NCBI GenBank assembly: GCA_900469955.1
Contig: UBYX01000020.1
Coordinates: 142,205-206,204, forward strand
Reading direction: 5' to 3'
Source of the DNA: Hyphomicrobiales bacterium
Lineage (GTDB): Bacteria; Pseudomonadota; Alphaproteobacteria; Rhizobiales; Rhizobiaceae
DNA length: 64,000 nt
Positions 19,428 through 28,909 of this stretch are shown here, in pieces. The position numbers and the translations under genes are program-made. The notes beneath the pieces were generated by a model. The model ran no database searches and had not been told where the DNA came from. It saw only the letters and a program-made list of their open reading frames with translations. The first letter of the stretch is position 1. Each line of letters opens with the position of its first letter.

Positions 19428-19790
19428 TCAGAGACCGCTTCCTTTTCCATTCTCGTCGCCCCGCTTGTGCACGGTCGGCGGCGGAGCCACCATACCTACG
19501 GCGCGAAGCACATTCAGAACACCGGCACAAAAGCCCAAAAGAAGAAGGACGATCATCCCCCAGGGCGACGTACCGGCAAAACGGTCAAGCATAAAGCCCA
19601 GAATGGCACCAACAGCTACGGCGGAGATGAACTCGGAGGAGAGCTTGAAACCAAGGGCCATGCCCCTGCGGCTCTCTTCAGATTGCGCGTCCCTCTTCGC
19701 CTCTGCCGCGTCTTCAGCTTTCCTGCCCGCAAGCTTTGCAGACAGGCGCTTCCGGCGCTCTTCCAGACTATGGTCCCGATCATCCGTCAT
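19428..19790 (-). CDS. atpI: ATP synthase accessory protein AtpI
   Basis: First gene of the F0 operon; AtpI proteins help c-ring assembly and possibly Mg2+ supply. A charged N-terminal region (LEERRKRLSAKLAGRKAEDA) is followed by two membrane helices (FISAVAVGAILGFMLDRFAG and WGMIVLLLLGFCAGVLNVLRAV). 120 residues. The roughly 235 nt upstream (19791-20054) presumably hold the operon promoter, but I could not pick out a convincing one. Confidence 0.92.
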   Translation of the reverse strand: MTDDRDHSLEERRKRLSAKLAGRKAEDAAEAKRDAQSEESRRGMALGFKLSSEFISAVAVGAILGFMLDRFAGTSPWGMIVLLLLGFCAGVLNVLRAVGMVAPPPTVHKRGDENGKGSGL

Positions 19791-20054
19791 TCACGTCATC
19801 CCTATTCCCGCTTCCGGGCAACCGGTTCCTAGAACCGGCCGGCCGCCAAAAAGTGCAGCCAGCGAGGGATTTCGCGCCTTCAGGCCCGTTTTCAAGTCGC
19901 GCGCAACATAGTTTTGAGCGCCCCCATAGTCAAGGCGTACAGGGTGCTTCATGCAAGGTTAATTAACCTTGGAAATTCAAATTGTTAGTCGCGATGCAAC
20001 CGGGACCGGGCAAAACTGTCGCGGGAATCGCTTCGCATTTGCGAGCAGAAGCCC

Positions 20055-21227
20055 TCAACTCCAGCCGCCGCCGTAGGTGCGGTAGAAGACATGCAGGCCG
20101 ATGCGGCCCACCTTCTTCATCGTGCGTGCCCAGGCAGGACGCACATAGACTGCGTGATAGTGGGTGGAGGAACCGACCTCCGGAAGCCAGATCTTGCCGG
20201 CGGTAACGGCCATGGCCACGTCGCGCGCCATTTTCCAATGGTATTCGGAGCGGATGCGGTCCTTGATGTTGTCACAGGCGAAGGAGAACTGGCAGCGATT
20301 GCGCCAATCCTCGTTCTGGTAGACGACATCGCATATGGTGTCCGGATAGGCAGGATTTCGAACGCGATTGAGGATGACCTGAGCCACTGCAGCCTGGCCG
20401 CGGGCAGTTTCCCCGCGCGCTTCGAAATAGATGCCAGATGCAAGGCATTGCTGTTCGCGGGCGGAAAAGGCCGACGGCGGCAGCGGCGTTGCGGCCCATG
20501 CGTGATCGTCCGGCCCGATCGGGGGAATGAAACGCCCGCCTTTCGGTTTTTCCGTGAGGATCGCATCAAAGGGTGATTCTTCGGCGAAATCAGGCTCCGG
20601 CGGCGCATAGGCCGTGGCAAGCACATCAGCCTGCTGATTGGTGATAAGGCCCGCGATCATCGGCATCAGATCGTCCTGCGGCTTCGGCTCTTCCTTCTTC
20701 CGGAAATAGAACGAGGCAAGCTCGACAGGCTTCTGCCCCTTACCGGGCCTTGCGAAGGCGGTCAGTTCCTCGCGACGTTCAATCGGCAGAGTGAGCGCGC
20801 TCGAGCGCTGCAGGACGGAACCCGCGGAGAATGCCTTAGGCGGCTGCATGGGTTCCACTGCGACGATGCGGCCCTTCTTTGCAATCCGGTTGACGCGGTC
20901 TTCGTCGGGCCGCGGATCTGCGGAGTGCTTTTCGTCGACCAGGGCGATCTTGCGGCCGTCCGCAAGCGTAATACCTGCATTGCCGGAAACGGCATCCTTC
21001 AATCCCGGGAATGCCAGCGATGCCTGGTGGATCGAACCCGCGGGAGAATCCGTCAGGACCATCCGCCACTGATCGGTCCGATCCGGCCCCGTCAGAAGAT
21101 CGGCCAGATCGCCATGGGCGGGAGCGGACGGAAAGATCAGCCAACAAGCGAGGCCGAAGACGGCCGGGGAAGTCCACGCATCCCGACGGGATGCGGACTT
21201 GCGACGCAAAACGCTCTTCGAACGCAA
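20055..21227 (-). CDS. Cell wall hydrolase (SleB/Hydrolase_2 domain)
   Basis: Predicted exported peptidoglycan hydrolase, about 390 residues. The hydrophobic stretch AVFGLACWLIFPSAPAHG near the N-terminus is a signal or anchor. A long low-similarity middle is followed by the SleB-type hydrolase domain (last 130 residues): ASGIYFEARGETARGQAAVA with the catalytic Glu, QVILNRVRNPAYPDTICDVV, QNEDWRNRCQFSFACDN and the C-terminal THYHAVYVRPAW. I prefer TTG 21227, which has GGAG 8 nt upstream, over the TTG at 21269. Confidence 0.88.
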   Translation of the reverse strand: MRSKSVLRRKSASRRDAWTSPAVFGLACWLIFPSAPAHGDLADLLTGPDRTDQWRMVLTDSPAGSIHQASLAFPGLKDAVSGNAGITLADGRKIALVDEKHSADPRPDEDRVNRIAKKGRIVAVEPMQPPKAFSAGSVLQRSSALTLPIERREELTAFARPGKGQKPVELASFYFRKKEEPKPQDDLMPMIAGLITNQQADVLATAYAPPEPDFAEESPFDAILTEKPKGGRFIPPIGPDDHAWAATPLPPSAFSAREQQCLASGIYFEARGETARGQAAVAQVILNRVRNPAYPDTICDVVYQNEDWRNRCQFSFACDNIKDRIRSEYHWKMARDVAMAVTAGKIWLPEVGSSTHYHAVYVRPAWARTMKKVGRIGLHVFYRTYGGGWS

Positions 21228-21363
21228 AACCGTAACTCCACAAGGCAACGACGACCCCGTGAAGATCAATCATTAACCTTGATGAGCGGTTAACGCCGAC
21301 AGCCGAAACGCCGGCAAACCAGACTGAATTAGGACATTCACATAAATGTCAGCCGCCGGCACG

Positions 21364-23265
21364 TCAGATGATGACGTGCGAGCCGAGTTCCACCACGCGG
21401 TTGGCCGGCAGGTGGAAATAGTCCGACGGGTCGGTTGCGGTGTTGGCCATGGCGATGAAGAGCCGGTCCTGCCACATCGGCATGCCTGACTCGGCATCCG
21501 GCACGAGCTTGCGGCGGCCGAGATAGAAGGAGGTGGACATGATGTCGAACTTGAACCCGGTCTTGCGCAAATAGGCGAGCGCTTGCGAGACGTTGTGGGA
21601 CTGCATGAAGCCGAAACGCAGTTCGATGAGCGTGAAGCGTTCGGACACCTTTTCGATGGTGTAGCGTTCCTCGAGCGAAACGCGCGGCTTGTTGACCGTC
21701 ACGATCGTCAGGATGACGTTCTTGTCGTGCAGGACATGGTTGTGCTTGATGTTGTGCAGGAGAGCCGCCGGGGCGGTTTCGGGATCGCTGGTCAGGAAGA
21801 TCGCCACGCCCGGTACGAGGGCCGGTGCATGATCGCTCTTCTTCTCGACCATCGGGATGAACGTCGCGAGCGGCACGTCGATGCGGCGTGTCTTCTCGAA
21901 CAGGATCGCTGTGCCCCGTTTCCAGGTCCACATGACAATGGTGAAGATGATCGCCATCATGACCGGCACCCAGCCGCCGTCATGCACCTTCAGAAGGTTG
22001 GCTCCAAGGAAGACCAATTCCAGCGCCAGCAATGGCGCCAGCACGCCGATTGCAAAGCTTTGCGGCCATCTCCACTTCAGCCGCACGAATTCGTAGGCCA
22101 TCATCGTGGTGACGACCATCGCGCCGGTCACCGATATGCCGTATGCCGTCGCCAGCGCTTCGGAGCTCTCAAACCCGAGAACCAGCGCGATCACGCCGAC
22201 CAGAAGCAGGGTGTTGACCGATGGCAGGAAGATCTGTCCGGTATTGGTCTCGGAGGTGAAAAGGATTTGCATGCGCGGCAGGTAGCCGAGATGGATCCCT
22301 TGGCGCACAAGTGAAAAGGCGCCGGTGATCACCGCCTGGCTGGCGATGATGGTCGCGGCGGTCGCAAGAATGACGACCGGCAGTAGCGCCCATTCCGGGA
22401 ACATCAGATAGAACGGATCGGACATGGCTTCGGGCCGCTTCAGTACCAAAGCCCCTTGCCCCAGATAATTGAGCGTGAGCGCCGGGAATACGAGCAGAAA
22501 CCAGGCCCACTGGATAGGCCTGCGGCCAAAATGGCCAAGATCGGCATAGAGCGCTTCCGCGCCGGTAACGGTCAGGAAAACGGCGCCGAGGACGACGATG
22601 CCGACAAAACCCTCATGCAGCATGAACTGGACCGCGTACCAGGGATTGAACGCCGACAGGATGCCGTAATCGTCGGAAATATGGGCAATACCGCCCGCCC
22701 CCATGACCAGGAACCAGACGGCGGTGATCGGCCCGAAGAAGCGGGAAACCAGTCCCGTCCCCTTCGATTGGATGGCGAAGAGGCCGATGAGGATGCCGAC
22801 CGAGATCGGCAGCACGGCGCTATCGAGCGCCGGCGTGACGAGCTTCAGCCCTTCGACCGCCGACAGAACCGACAGCGCCGGCGTGATGATCGCATCACCG
22901 AGGAAGAGAGCGGCGCCGATCAGCCCGAGCAGCATCAGAAACGCCCGGTGACCGTTGGCTGATTTCGTGAGGAGCGCCAAGAGAGACAGCGTACCGCCTT
23001 CGCCGTCGTTGTCGGCCCGCAGCAGGAAGAGCACGTATTTGAGAGTGACGATGATCGTCAGCGTCCAGATCATCAGGGAGATCAGGCCGATGATCTCCAC
23101 TTCGGTAACGCCGTCATGAGCAATCGGCTTCAGCGCCTCGCGGAAGGCATAGAGCGGACTGGTGCCAATATCCCCATAAACGACGCCGACGGAGCCGAGC
23201 GCGAGTGCAAAGAGGCCTTGGACCTTGGCGGTCTCGGCGGCGGGATGTTCAGCAGGGTGACCCAT
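21364..23265 (-). CDS. kup: Low-affinity potassium transporter Kup
   Basis: KUP/HAK/KT-type K+ uptake permease of the inner membrane. The family motif [19 protein letters not shown] is at the N-terminus; about twelve hydrophobic segments follow, then a C-terminal cytoplasmic region of about 170 residues. 633 residues, standard length. It starts 15 nt after the CorA-type gene ends, so the two cation transporters are probably co-transcribed. Kup next to the atp operon recurs in rhizobia. Confidence 0.96.
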   Translation of the reverse strand: MGHPAEHPAAETAKVQGLFALALGSVGVVYGDIGTSPLYAFREALKPIAHDGVTEVEIIGLISLMIWTLTIIVTLKYVLFLLRADNDGEGGTLSLLALLTKSANGHRAFLMLLGLIGAALFLGDAIITPALSVLSAVEGLKLVTPALDSAVLPISVGILIGLFAIQSKGTGLVSRFFGPITAVWFLVMGAGGIAHISDDYGILSAFNPWYAVQFMLHEGFVGIVVLGAVFLTVTGAEALYADLGHFGRRPIQWAWFLLVFPALTLNYLGQGALVLKRPEAMSDPFYLMFPEWALLPVVILATAATIIASQAVITGAFSLVRQGIHLGYLPRMQILFTSETNTGQIFLPSVNTLLLVGVIALVLGFESSEALATAYGISVTGAMVVTTMMAYEFVRLKWRWPQSFAIGVLAPLLALELVFLGANLLKVHDGGWVPVMMAIIFTIVMWTWKRGTAILFEKTRRIDVPLATFIPMVEKKSDHAPALVPGVAIFLTSDPETAPAALLHNIKHNHVLHDKNVILTIVTVNKPRVSLEERYTIEKVSERFTLIELRFGFMQSHNVSQALAYLRKTGFKFDIMSTSFYLGRRKLVPDAESGMPMWQDRLFIAMANTATDPSDYFHLPANRVVELGSHVII

Positions 23266-23280
23266 GGGATGTCTGGCCTG

Positions 23281-24252
23281 CTACAGCCAGCCTTTCCAGC
23301 GAAAGATGAAAAACGGGACGATGGCGGAGAGAACCATCGTTAAGATCGCAAGCGGATATCCGAGGTGCCAATCGAGTTCCGGCATGAAATGAAAGTTCAT
23401 GCCGTAGATGGAAGCGACCAGCGTCGGCGGCAGGAAGACCACCGAGGCGATCGAGAAGATCTTGATAATCGAGTTCTGCTCGACGTTGATCAGGCCGAGC
23501 GAAGCGTCAAGCAGGAAGGCGATATTGCTGGCGACGAACGCCGCATGCTCGGAAAGAGTTTCGATATCGTGGGCGATGGTGGCGCAGAGGCTGCCGTCGC
23601 TCTTGTCTTCATGCATGAGCGGCACATTCATCAGGAAGGTCAGGAGCCGCGACAGGGAGCCCAGGCTATCCCGTACCTTTCCCACCAGCCGATGGCACTC
23701 GGCAATGTCCGCCAGCTTTTTCTCGAGGAATTGCGGCGGACGCCGCTTGCCGCGATCGCGGAAGATATCGGTGGACAGGGTATCGACCCGATCGACGGCA
23801 TTCTCCAGGATTTCCGCCGTGCGGTCGGCGATGGTTTCGAGAAGTCTGGCCAGCAGGGTCGTACCGTCTCGCGCCTTGTCCGGAGTACGACCGAGCGCGG
23901 CGATAAAAAGCTGGAAGCTCTTTGGATTAGCGTAACGGACCGTGATCAGCCGATTGCCAGACAAGATGAATGCTACGTCGGTCAGCTCCGGATTCGCCCG
24001 ATCGGCGTGCCAGACCAGCGAAGCCGTCATGAAGGCGGAGCTTCCCTCGATGTAAAGCCTGCTCGATGGTTCGATGTCCTTCAGATCGTCGCGGGTCGGA
24101 ATTTGAACGCCTACCAGACTCTCGACATAGGCATCCTCCTCCGGCGTCGGCTCGACCAGATCGATCCAGACGATGTCATCGGAGAGCTGGCGCTGCGCCT
24201 CGGCTGGCGCAAGCGTCTTCATCGACCCATTGGCACTATAGGCATTGATCAA
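23281..24252 (-). CDS. CorA-type divalent cation transporter
   Basis: Mg2+ (possibly Co2+/Ni2+) channel of the CorA family. A large cytoplasmic N-terminal domain is followed by two C-terminal membrane helices; the selectivity motif GMN lies in ASIYGMNFHFMPELDWHLGY and the protein ends in a basic tail. 323 residues. It starts at TTG 24252, with GGAG 7 nt upstream; no better ATG is available. Upstream of kup in the same probable transcript. Confidence 0.93.
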   Translation of the reverse strand: MINAYSANGSMKTLAPAEAQRQLSDDIVWIDLVEPTPEEDAYVESLVGVQIPTRDDLKDIEPSSRLYIEGSSAFMTASLVWHADRANPELTDVAFILSGNRLITVRYANPKSFQLFIAALGRTPDKARDGTTLLARLLETIADRTAEILENAVDRVDTLSTDIFRDRGKRRPPQFLEKKLADIAECHRLVGKVRDSLGSLSRLLTFLMNVPLMHEDKSDGSLCATIAHDIETLSEHAAFVASNIAFLLDASLGLINVEQNSIIKIFSIASVVFLPPTLVASIYGMNFHFMPELDWHLGYPLAILTMVLSAIVPFFIFRWKGWL

Positions 24253-24545
24253 ACGTGGTCTCCGACCGAAACCTCGGCCTTAGCGAGAAACGGATTTGCC
24301 GGTTCCCAGATCCGGGACCGCCAACGGCCCCGGCGGGACGCGCCTATAAAGACACCCATAGTCAAAATCAAGAGGTACCGAAATCCCGATACCGCGCTGC
24401 AACATGACTCCGGTGAACCGGGTGTTCAAGAGGCGGCCGTATCGCGAGCCCGTTTCATGACCGGTATCAAAGCCTTGAGGCAAGCGCAACGGCCGCAGGC
24501 CGCCCGACCAAAGTCGAAGCGCTTCCGCAAACCCTTCGTACTGAT

Positions 24546-25712
24546 TTATTCAAAAACGATGGCAGGCGCCTGCCTCGGCGTGCGGCCGCCCAGTTCCGCC
24601 CACATCTTGGCGGCGATATCCCGATAGATCGCAGCCGACGCTCCCTCCGGGTCGGAGACAACCACGGGCGTACCTGCGTCCGAGCGCTCGCGGATATCGA
24701 TCGTCAGCGGCACTTCACCGAGGAAGGGAACGCCGATGCGCTCGGCTTCCGAGCGGGCGCCGCCGTGGCCGAAGATGTCGTAACGCTTGCCGGTATCGGG
24801 CGCCAGGAAATAGCTCATATTCTCGACGATGCCGAGCAGCGGCACCTCGACCTTGCGGAACATGGTAATAGCCTTGCGGGCATCGATGAGGGCGAGATCC
24901 TGCGGCGTCGAAACCACGACGGCGCCCGCCAGCGGCACCTGCTGGGCCATGGTGAGTTGGGCATCGCCGGTGCCGGGGGGCATATCCACGACCAGAACGT
25001 CCAGCTCGCCCCAGGCGACCTCCCGCAGCATCTGCATCAGCGCCGACTGCACCATTGGTCCGCGCCAGATCATCGCCGTTTCCTCGTCCACGAGAAAACC
25101 CATCGACATTGCCTTCAGCCCATAGTTTTCCATCGGCTTGATGATGCGATTCTCGATCTGTTGCGGGCGGCCGGATATTTTCAGGAGCCTCGGCACGGAC
25201 GGGCCGTAGATGTCCGCGTCGAGGATTCCGACCCTCAGGCCGTTTGCCTGAAGTCCGAGGGCGAGGTTGACGGCCGTTGTGGATTTGCCGACGCCACCCT
25301 TGCCGGATGCCACCGCGATGATCGCACCGACACCGGGGACGCCTGCCTTCTCGCGCTGCGGAGGATGGGCGTGGGCGTGGCCATGATCGTGGTCATGCGC
25401 CGGCCCGGCCGCGGTAGGCCGAGGCGGTGCCTGCTGGGGACGCGGCGCGGGCGAGCCCGCCTTCCGGTCTGCCGTCAGCGTCACCAGCGCACCCTTGATC
25501 CCGGGCATGGCTTTGACGCTGCGTTCCGCCGCGATACGCAACGGCTCCAGTTCCTGCGCCCGCTCCGCCGGCACGGTAATCGAGAAATAAACCTTGTTGT
25601 CGGAAATAAAGACGTCCGAGACCATGCCACGCGAGACGATATCGCCTTCGAGATCCGGCCCGCGAACCTTCGCCAGCACCGCCAGCACCTCTTCCTTCGT
25701 CACCTCGGACAT
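24546..25712 (-). CDS. mrp: Mrp/ApbC-family P-loop ATPase (Fe-S carrier family)
   Basis: Iron-sulfur cluster carrier-family ATPase. Residues 1 to about 85 are a MIP18/DUF59 domain (TKEEVLAVLAKVRGPDLEGD), then a His-rich linker (HDHDHGHAHAH), then the ParA/MinD-type ATPase with the deviant Walker A ASGKGGVGKSTTAVNLALG. The segment where family members carry CxxC reads NMSYFLAPDTGKRYDIFG, and I find no cysteine anywhere in the protein. I use ATG 25712; a TTG at 25721 sits only 2-3 nt after GGAG. Confidence 0.92.
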   Translation of the reverse strand: MSEVTKEEVLAVLAKVRGPDLEGDIVSRGMVSDVFISDNKVYFSITVPAERAQELEPLRIAAERSVKAMPGIKGALVTLTADRKAGSPAPRPQQAPPRPTAAGPAHDHDHGHAHAHPPQREKAGVPGVGAIIAVASGKGGVGKSTTAVNLALGLQANGLRVGILDADIYGPSVPRLLKISGRPQQIENRIIKPMENYGLKAMSMGFLVDEETAMIWRGPMVQSALMQMLREVAWGELDVLVVDMPPGTGDAQLTMAQQVPLAGAVVVSTPQDLALIDARKAITMFRKVEVPLLGIVENMSYFLAPDTGKRYDIFGHGGARSEAERIGVPFLGEVPLTIDIRERSDAGTPVVVSDPEGASAAIYRDIAAKMWAELGGRTPRQAPAIVFE

Positions 25713-26088
25713 AACGCTCAAGACTCCTGCTTCGTCAGATCAGCATTCACCTGGCAATCGGGCCAGCCGCATCCGCCGATATATAGGAGTTCAATATTGG
25801 TGGGAGCAAGGAAAGAAGCGACCACCGTTCGACCGGCGGCCATATGGCGCACAGGCCGAACGGTGGCTTTTCTTGTCACGCCTCTTGGGGCGCTTTGACA
25901 GTCCCCTCTGGACCTGCCAACAAAGAAGCACGAAACGTGCCACTCGGGAAGATGCTTCTTTTTATTGAGTATTTTCAACAACTATTGCGTATTTTCGCCG
26001 CTGCGGCGCAGCAAGGCCGGGAACGGCCTGCCTTTAACGGCGCCAAAGACTTGGGGGGCGATGAAATAGTGTGCAGTGCAGCACATTA
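25713..26088. other. Intergenic region between the LuxR-type gene and mrp
   Basis: 376 nt without a convincing gene. It contains a 10-bp inverted repeat (see 25822-25866) and the presumptive mrp promoter. The one open frame on the minus strand (25718-25981) has no recognisable domain and overlaps the mrp start; I do not call it. Confidence 0.5.
25822..25866. repeat. 10-bp inverted repeat upstream of mrp
   Basis: ccaccgttcg at 25822-25831 and cgaacggtgg at 25857-25866 are perfect reverse complements separated by 25 nt, about 110 nt upstream of the mrp start. It could be an operator or a hairpin in the leader; nothing in the sequence decides. Confidence 0.45.
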
Positions 26089-26820
26089 TTATTTGATCAA
26101 ACCGATCCGCAACGCCTTGGCAACCGCCTGAGTGCGATTGACCGTATCCAGCTTTTTAGCGGCACGGTTGAGATAGTGGTTCACCGTATGCTCGGACAAT
26201 CCCAGAATTTCCGCTATCTCGGCGCTGGTCTTGCCGGCAGCCGTCCAATTAAGGCAATCGATCTCCCGTTCCGTCAGGACATCCGTGCCGCGTACGTCAA
26301 GATTGCGGATTTCAGCCAGCCGCTCGAATACATGGATGGAGATATACATCAACTCCATCATCTGCTGCTGATTGAAGAGCGGGCCATCTCCGGCAAAAGA
26401 CACCGCCGCCCGAACGCTTGAAGAGTCGTGAACGGGGAAATAGGCGCCGCGCACAAGGCCGAACCGTCCGAAGATACTCCGAACCAGCGGTCCCCTGTCG
26501 GAGCTGGCACTCTCCAGATCGAACGTGAAAGGCAAGGTAGACTTGCGGAGCCTGCGGAGAACCGGGCTCGACCGCAACAGACCTTCCCTGTCGAAATGCG
26601 ATATCAGTTCGGTCGGCCAGTTCGTGATGATGGTATTGCCGGACAGTTCCAGCGACGTCGCATGAGGAAGATTGACGACCATGAACGTGCGGCAGCCGTA
26701 ATATTCCGTCACCCGCTTCATGAAGCGGAATACATCGAACTGGGTCTTGAGGGCCGCGATCTCCTCGACATTTCCGTCGAAAATCCAGGGCTCGCCAACT
26801 TTCTCGCTTTTGGACATCAC
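26089..26820 (-). CDS. LuxR-family transcriptional regulator (orphan)
   Basis: 243 residues: an N-terminal autoinducer-binding-like domain (about 15-165) and a C-terminal LuxR helix-turn-helix (about 175-240; LTEREIDCLNWTAAGKTSAEIAEILGLSEHTVNHYLNRA). In the ligand domain, hand alignment places Leu, Phe and Ser where TraR has Trp57, Tyr61 and Asp70 (segment NWPTELISHFDREG, then SSPVLRRL), so classic acyl-homoserine-lactone binding is doubtful. No luxI-type synthase is in the window. Divergent from the SMP-30 gene. Confidence 0.88.
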   Translation of the reverse strand: MMSKSEKVGEPWIFDGNVEEIAALKTQFDVFRFMKRVTEYYGCRTFMVVNLPHATSLELSGNTIITNWPTELISHFDREGLLRSSPVLRRLRKSTLPFTFDLESASSDRGPLVRSIFGRFGLVRGAYFPVHDSSSVRAAVSFAGDGPLFNQQQMMELMYISIHVFERLAEIRNLDVRGTDVLTEREIDCLNWTAAGKTSAEIAEILGLSEHTVNHYLNRAAKKLDTVNRTQAVAKALRIGLIK

Positions 26821-27192
26821 TTACTTCTTTGCTCGGTCGCTCATCTGAGCAAATGCTGGCATCCCCACTGGATTCACACCGAGGGATCGTTCGCACTGAG
26901 AATATTTGCGCAACCGGCCGATCTCCGCATGGAACCGCGTGATCGTCGCCCCATCCCATGAGCCATCCACTCAAGACAGGGCTTTACCTTCGATCCGCAG
27001 ATGTTTTCAAGTTTTTACTAATAAACATTTCCGAAAATGATGACATATGCTCGGCTTTTACGTCTTCTCGCACGGTTCCGACCCTTTGTCAGGAGATAAT
27101 TATTGGGGATCAAATTAGCTATGCCGAGAGTTTGCGGACTCATGCCGGAATGATACAGAGTAACCACCTCGGACTGCAATTGGAGATTTTGC
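26821..27192. other. AT-rich divergent intergenic region, luxR / SMP-30
   Basis: 372 nt, noticeably more AT-rich than its surroundings between about 26990 and 27190. It must hold the promoters of both the LuxR-type gene (minus) and the SMP-30 gene (plus). I see no clear lux-box palindrome. An open frame at 26958-27215 runs through it but looks like chance. Confidence 0.5.
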
Positions 27193-28074
27193 ATGACCAC
27201 CGCCTACAATTTTGAAGGACAGATACTCTCCTCCTCCCTCTGCGCGCTTGGAGAAGGGCCCACCTTCGAAGCAGCGACCGAGACGCTCTGGTGGTTCGAC
27301 ATTCTCGGCAAGGCGCTTCATCAACGGCATCTGCCCACCGAAAGCGAGACCGTGCATCACCTGCCGTTCATGGGAAGCGTTCTCGCATCCATCGACGCGG
27401 ACCGGCAACTGCTGGCGAGCGACAAGGGACTTTTCATTCGGGACCGGGCCACTGGCGAGCTTTCGCTTTATCGGGAACTGGAGCCGGAAAAGCCTGGAAA
27501 CCGTTCAAATGACGGCCGGGTGCACCCGTCGGGAAGCCTCTGGATCGGTACGATGGGAAAAAAGTCCGAAGACGGCGTGGGTGCGATTTATCATGTGGCC
27601 CAAGGCGTCGTCACCAAGATCTTCGACAAAATCAGCATCCCGAATTCGATCTGCTTTTCGCCGGATGGAGCAACTGGCTACTATGTGGATACGCGTGTGA
27701 ACAGGCTGATGCGGGTTTCGCTCGATCCCAACACCGGCCGGCCGAACGGGGAGCCGTCAGTACTGGTGGATCAGAACGGTCAACCCGGCGGGATTGACGG
27801 CTCCATCTGCGCCAGCGACGGCACAATCTGGAACGCCCGGTGGGGCGAAGGGGCAGTCGACCACTACGGCGCCGATGGAACCCATCTCTCCCGACACCTT
27901 CTGCCGGCTCGCCGGACGACGTGCCCGGCGTACATCGGGGACGGCCGTCTCGCGGTCACCTCGGCATGGGAAGGTCTTGACGAAGCAGCGCGTGCCGCGG
28001 ATCCGCTGGCCGGGGCGCTGTTCGAGATCGCCGTGCCTATCCGCTGCGAACCGGAGCCCGCCTATCGCCTTTAG
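27193..28074 (+). CDS. SMP-30/gluconolactonase/LRE family protein
   Basis: Six-bladed beta-propeller lactonase, probably hydrolysing a sugar lactone in the cytoplasm. Glu21 in ALGEGPTF, the Asn of NRSNDGRVHPSG, the Asn of SIPNSICFSPDG and the Asp of QPGGIDGSICASDG are the expected metal ligands. 293 residues, family length. GGAG precedes the ATG at 27193 by 7 nt. No sugar transporter or dehydrogenase lies nearby, so the substrate cannot be inferred; the divergent LuxR-type regulator may control it. Confidence 0.92.
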   Translation: MTTAYNFEGQILSSSLCALGEGPTFEAATETLWWFDILGKALHQRHLPTESETVHHLPFMGSVLASIDADRQLLASDKGLFIRDRATGELSLYRELEPEKPGNRSNDGRVHPSGSLWIGTMGKKSEDGVGAIYHVAQGVVTKIFDKISIPNSICFSPDGATGYYVDTRVNRLMRVSLDPNTGRPNGEPSVLVDQNGQPGGIDGSICASDGTIWNARWGEGAVDHYGADGTHLSRHLLPARRTTCPAYIGDGRLAVTSAWEGLDEAARAADPLAGALFEIAVPIRCEPEPAYRL

Positions 28075-28103
28075 CCGGCCAGAAAGCGAATCTCTCGAAC
28101 TGC

Positions 28104-28126
28104 GCCGGGGACAAAATGTTCCCGGC
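28104..28126 (+). terminator. Hairpin after the SMP-30 gene (terminator-like, no U-tract)
   Basis: gccggggaca (28104-28113) pairs with tgttcccggc (28117-28126) over ten positions with one G-U, with an aaa loop. It lies 30 nt after the SMP-30 stop. No T-run follows, so it may be an RNA-stabilising hairpin or a Rho-assisted terminator. Confidence 0.4.
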
Positions 28127-28156
28127 AAATCGGCCTATATTTCAGCACGATAATCG

Positions 28157-28181
28157 GGAACTATTCCCTTTTCATAACATT
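28157..28181 (+). promoter_or_regulatory. Possible EcfG/RpoE2 general-stress promoter
   Basis: GGAAC at 28157-28161 followed by 18 nt and TT at 28180-28181 fits the GGAAC-N18/19-TT form reported for Sinorhizobium RpoE2; the -10 reads CATT rather than CGTT. It lies about 90 nt before the PRC-barrel gene, a kind of gene often in this regulon. Confidence 0.4.
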
Positions 28182-28271
28182 TTCCCTTCGAACCGACGCG
28201 GGCAAGGAGACTCCGGCCCGGAGGGAACCGCGCGTTCGAACACACAACCTTAGCAGGAAGGTAGGAACGTT

Positions 28272-28877
28272 ATGAAAAAGACCATGAGCATGATGGCCGC
28301 GGCAGTTCTCTTGGCTTCAACCGCCATTGCTCCCGCATTCGCACAGACACAACCGGCTGCACCGGCATCGCCGGCTCCGGCAGCACCCGCTGCTCCGGCC
28401 GATCCGGCTATGAAGCCTGCAGACAACGCTGCCACACCTGCTCCTAAAACAGGCAGTGACTCCGCTGCAGCGTCCGGCAGCTATATAACCGAGCAGACCG
28501 AAACCCAGATCAGCGCCAACGACTACATCGGCAAGCCGGTTTACAACGCCGAAGACAAGAGCATCGGCGATGTGAACGATCTGATCATGGAAGAAGACGG
28601 CGGTATCGTTGCTGCCGTGATCGGCGTCGGCGGCTTCCTCGGCATCGGCGAAAAGGATGTTGCCGTACCGATGGACAAGCTCACAATGACGCGCGACGCG
28701 GAAAACAACAACGAGGTCCGCCTCACGACCACGGAAACCGCCGAAGCGCTTCAGGCGGCTCCCGAGTTCAAAACCTTGAAGGACAAACAGGCTGAAACCG
28801 ATGCGACGACCACATCGTCCACCGGCACCCAGACGCCTGCAGCCGGGGGCACCAACCCGCCGGCTCCAAGCAAGTAA
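28272..28877 (+). CDS. Exported PRC-barrel domain protein
   Basis: 201 residues. A signal peptide (MKKTMSMMAAAVLLASTAIA, cleavage after AFA) is followed by a Pro/Ala-rich spacer (about 26-75), a PRC-barrel domain (about 85-165; SANDYIGKPVYNAEDKSIGD, VIGVGGFLGIGEKDVAVP) and a Thr/Ser/Pro-rich tail. Secreted PRC-barrel proteins of rhizobia are thought to act in envelope stress; the role here is unknown. It is flanked by a possible stress promoter upstream and a strong terminator downstream, so it is probably monocistronic. Confidence 0.92.
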   Translation: MKKTMSMMAAAVLLASTAIAPAFAQTQPAAPASPAPAAPAAPADPAMKPADNAATPAPKTGSDSAAASGSYITEQTETQISANDYIGKPVYNAEDKSIGDVNDLIMEEDGGIVAAVIGVGGFLGIGEKDVAVPMDKLTMTRDAENNNEVRLTTTETAEALQAAPEFKTLKDKQAETDATTTSSTGTQTPAAGGTNPPAPSK

Positions 28878-28909
28878 CAACTCCGGACGCGTGATGCGTC
28901 ATCAGAAAC

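Noticed and set aside
24280..24489. 69-codon frame on the minus strand upstream of the CorA-type gene
   Set aside because: No Shine-Dalgarno, no hydrophobic or domain pattern; nothing else convincing is seen in 24253-24545.
25718..25981. 87-codon frame on the minus strand upstream of mrp
   Set aside because: Overlaps the mrp start, contains the inverted repeat and shows no domain.
26958..27215. 85-codon frame between the LuxR-type and SMP-30 genes
   Set aside because: No ribosome site, no family resemblance, and it overlaps the SMP-30 start in another frame.
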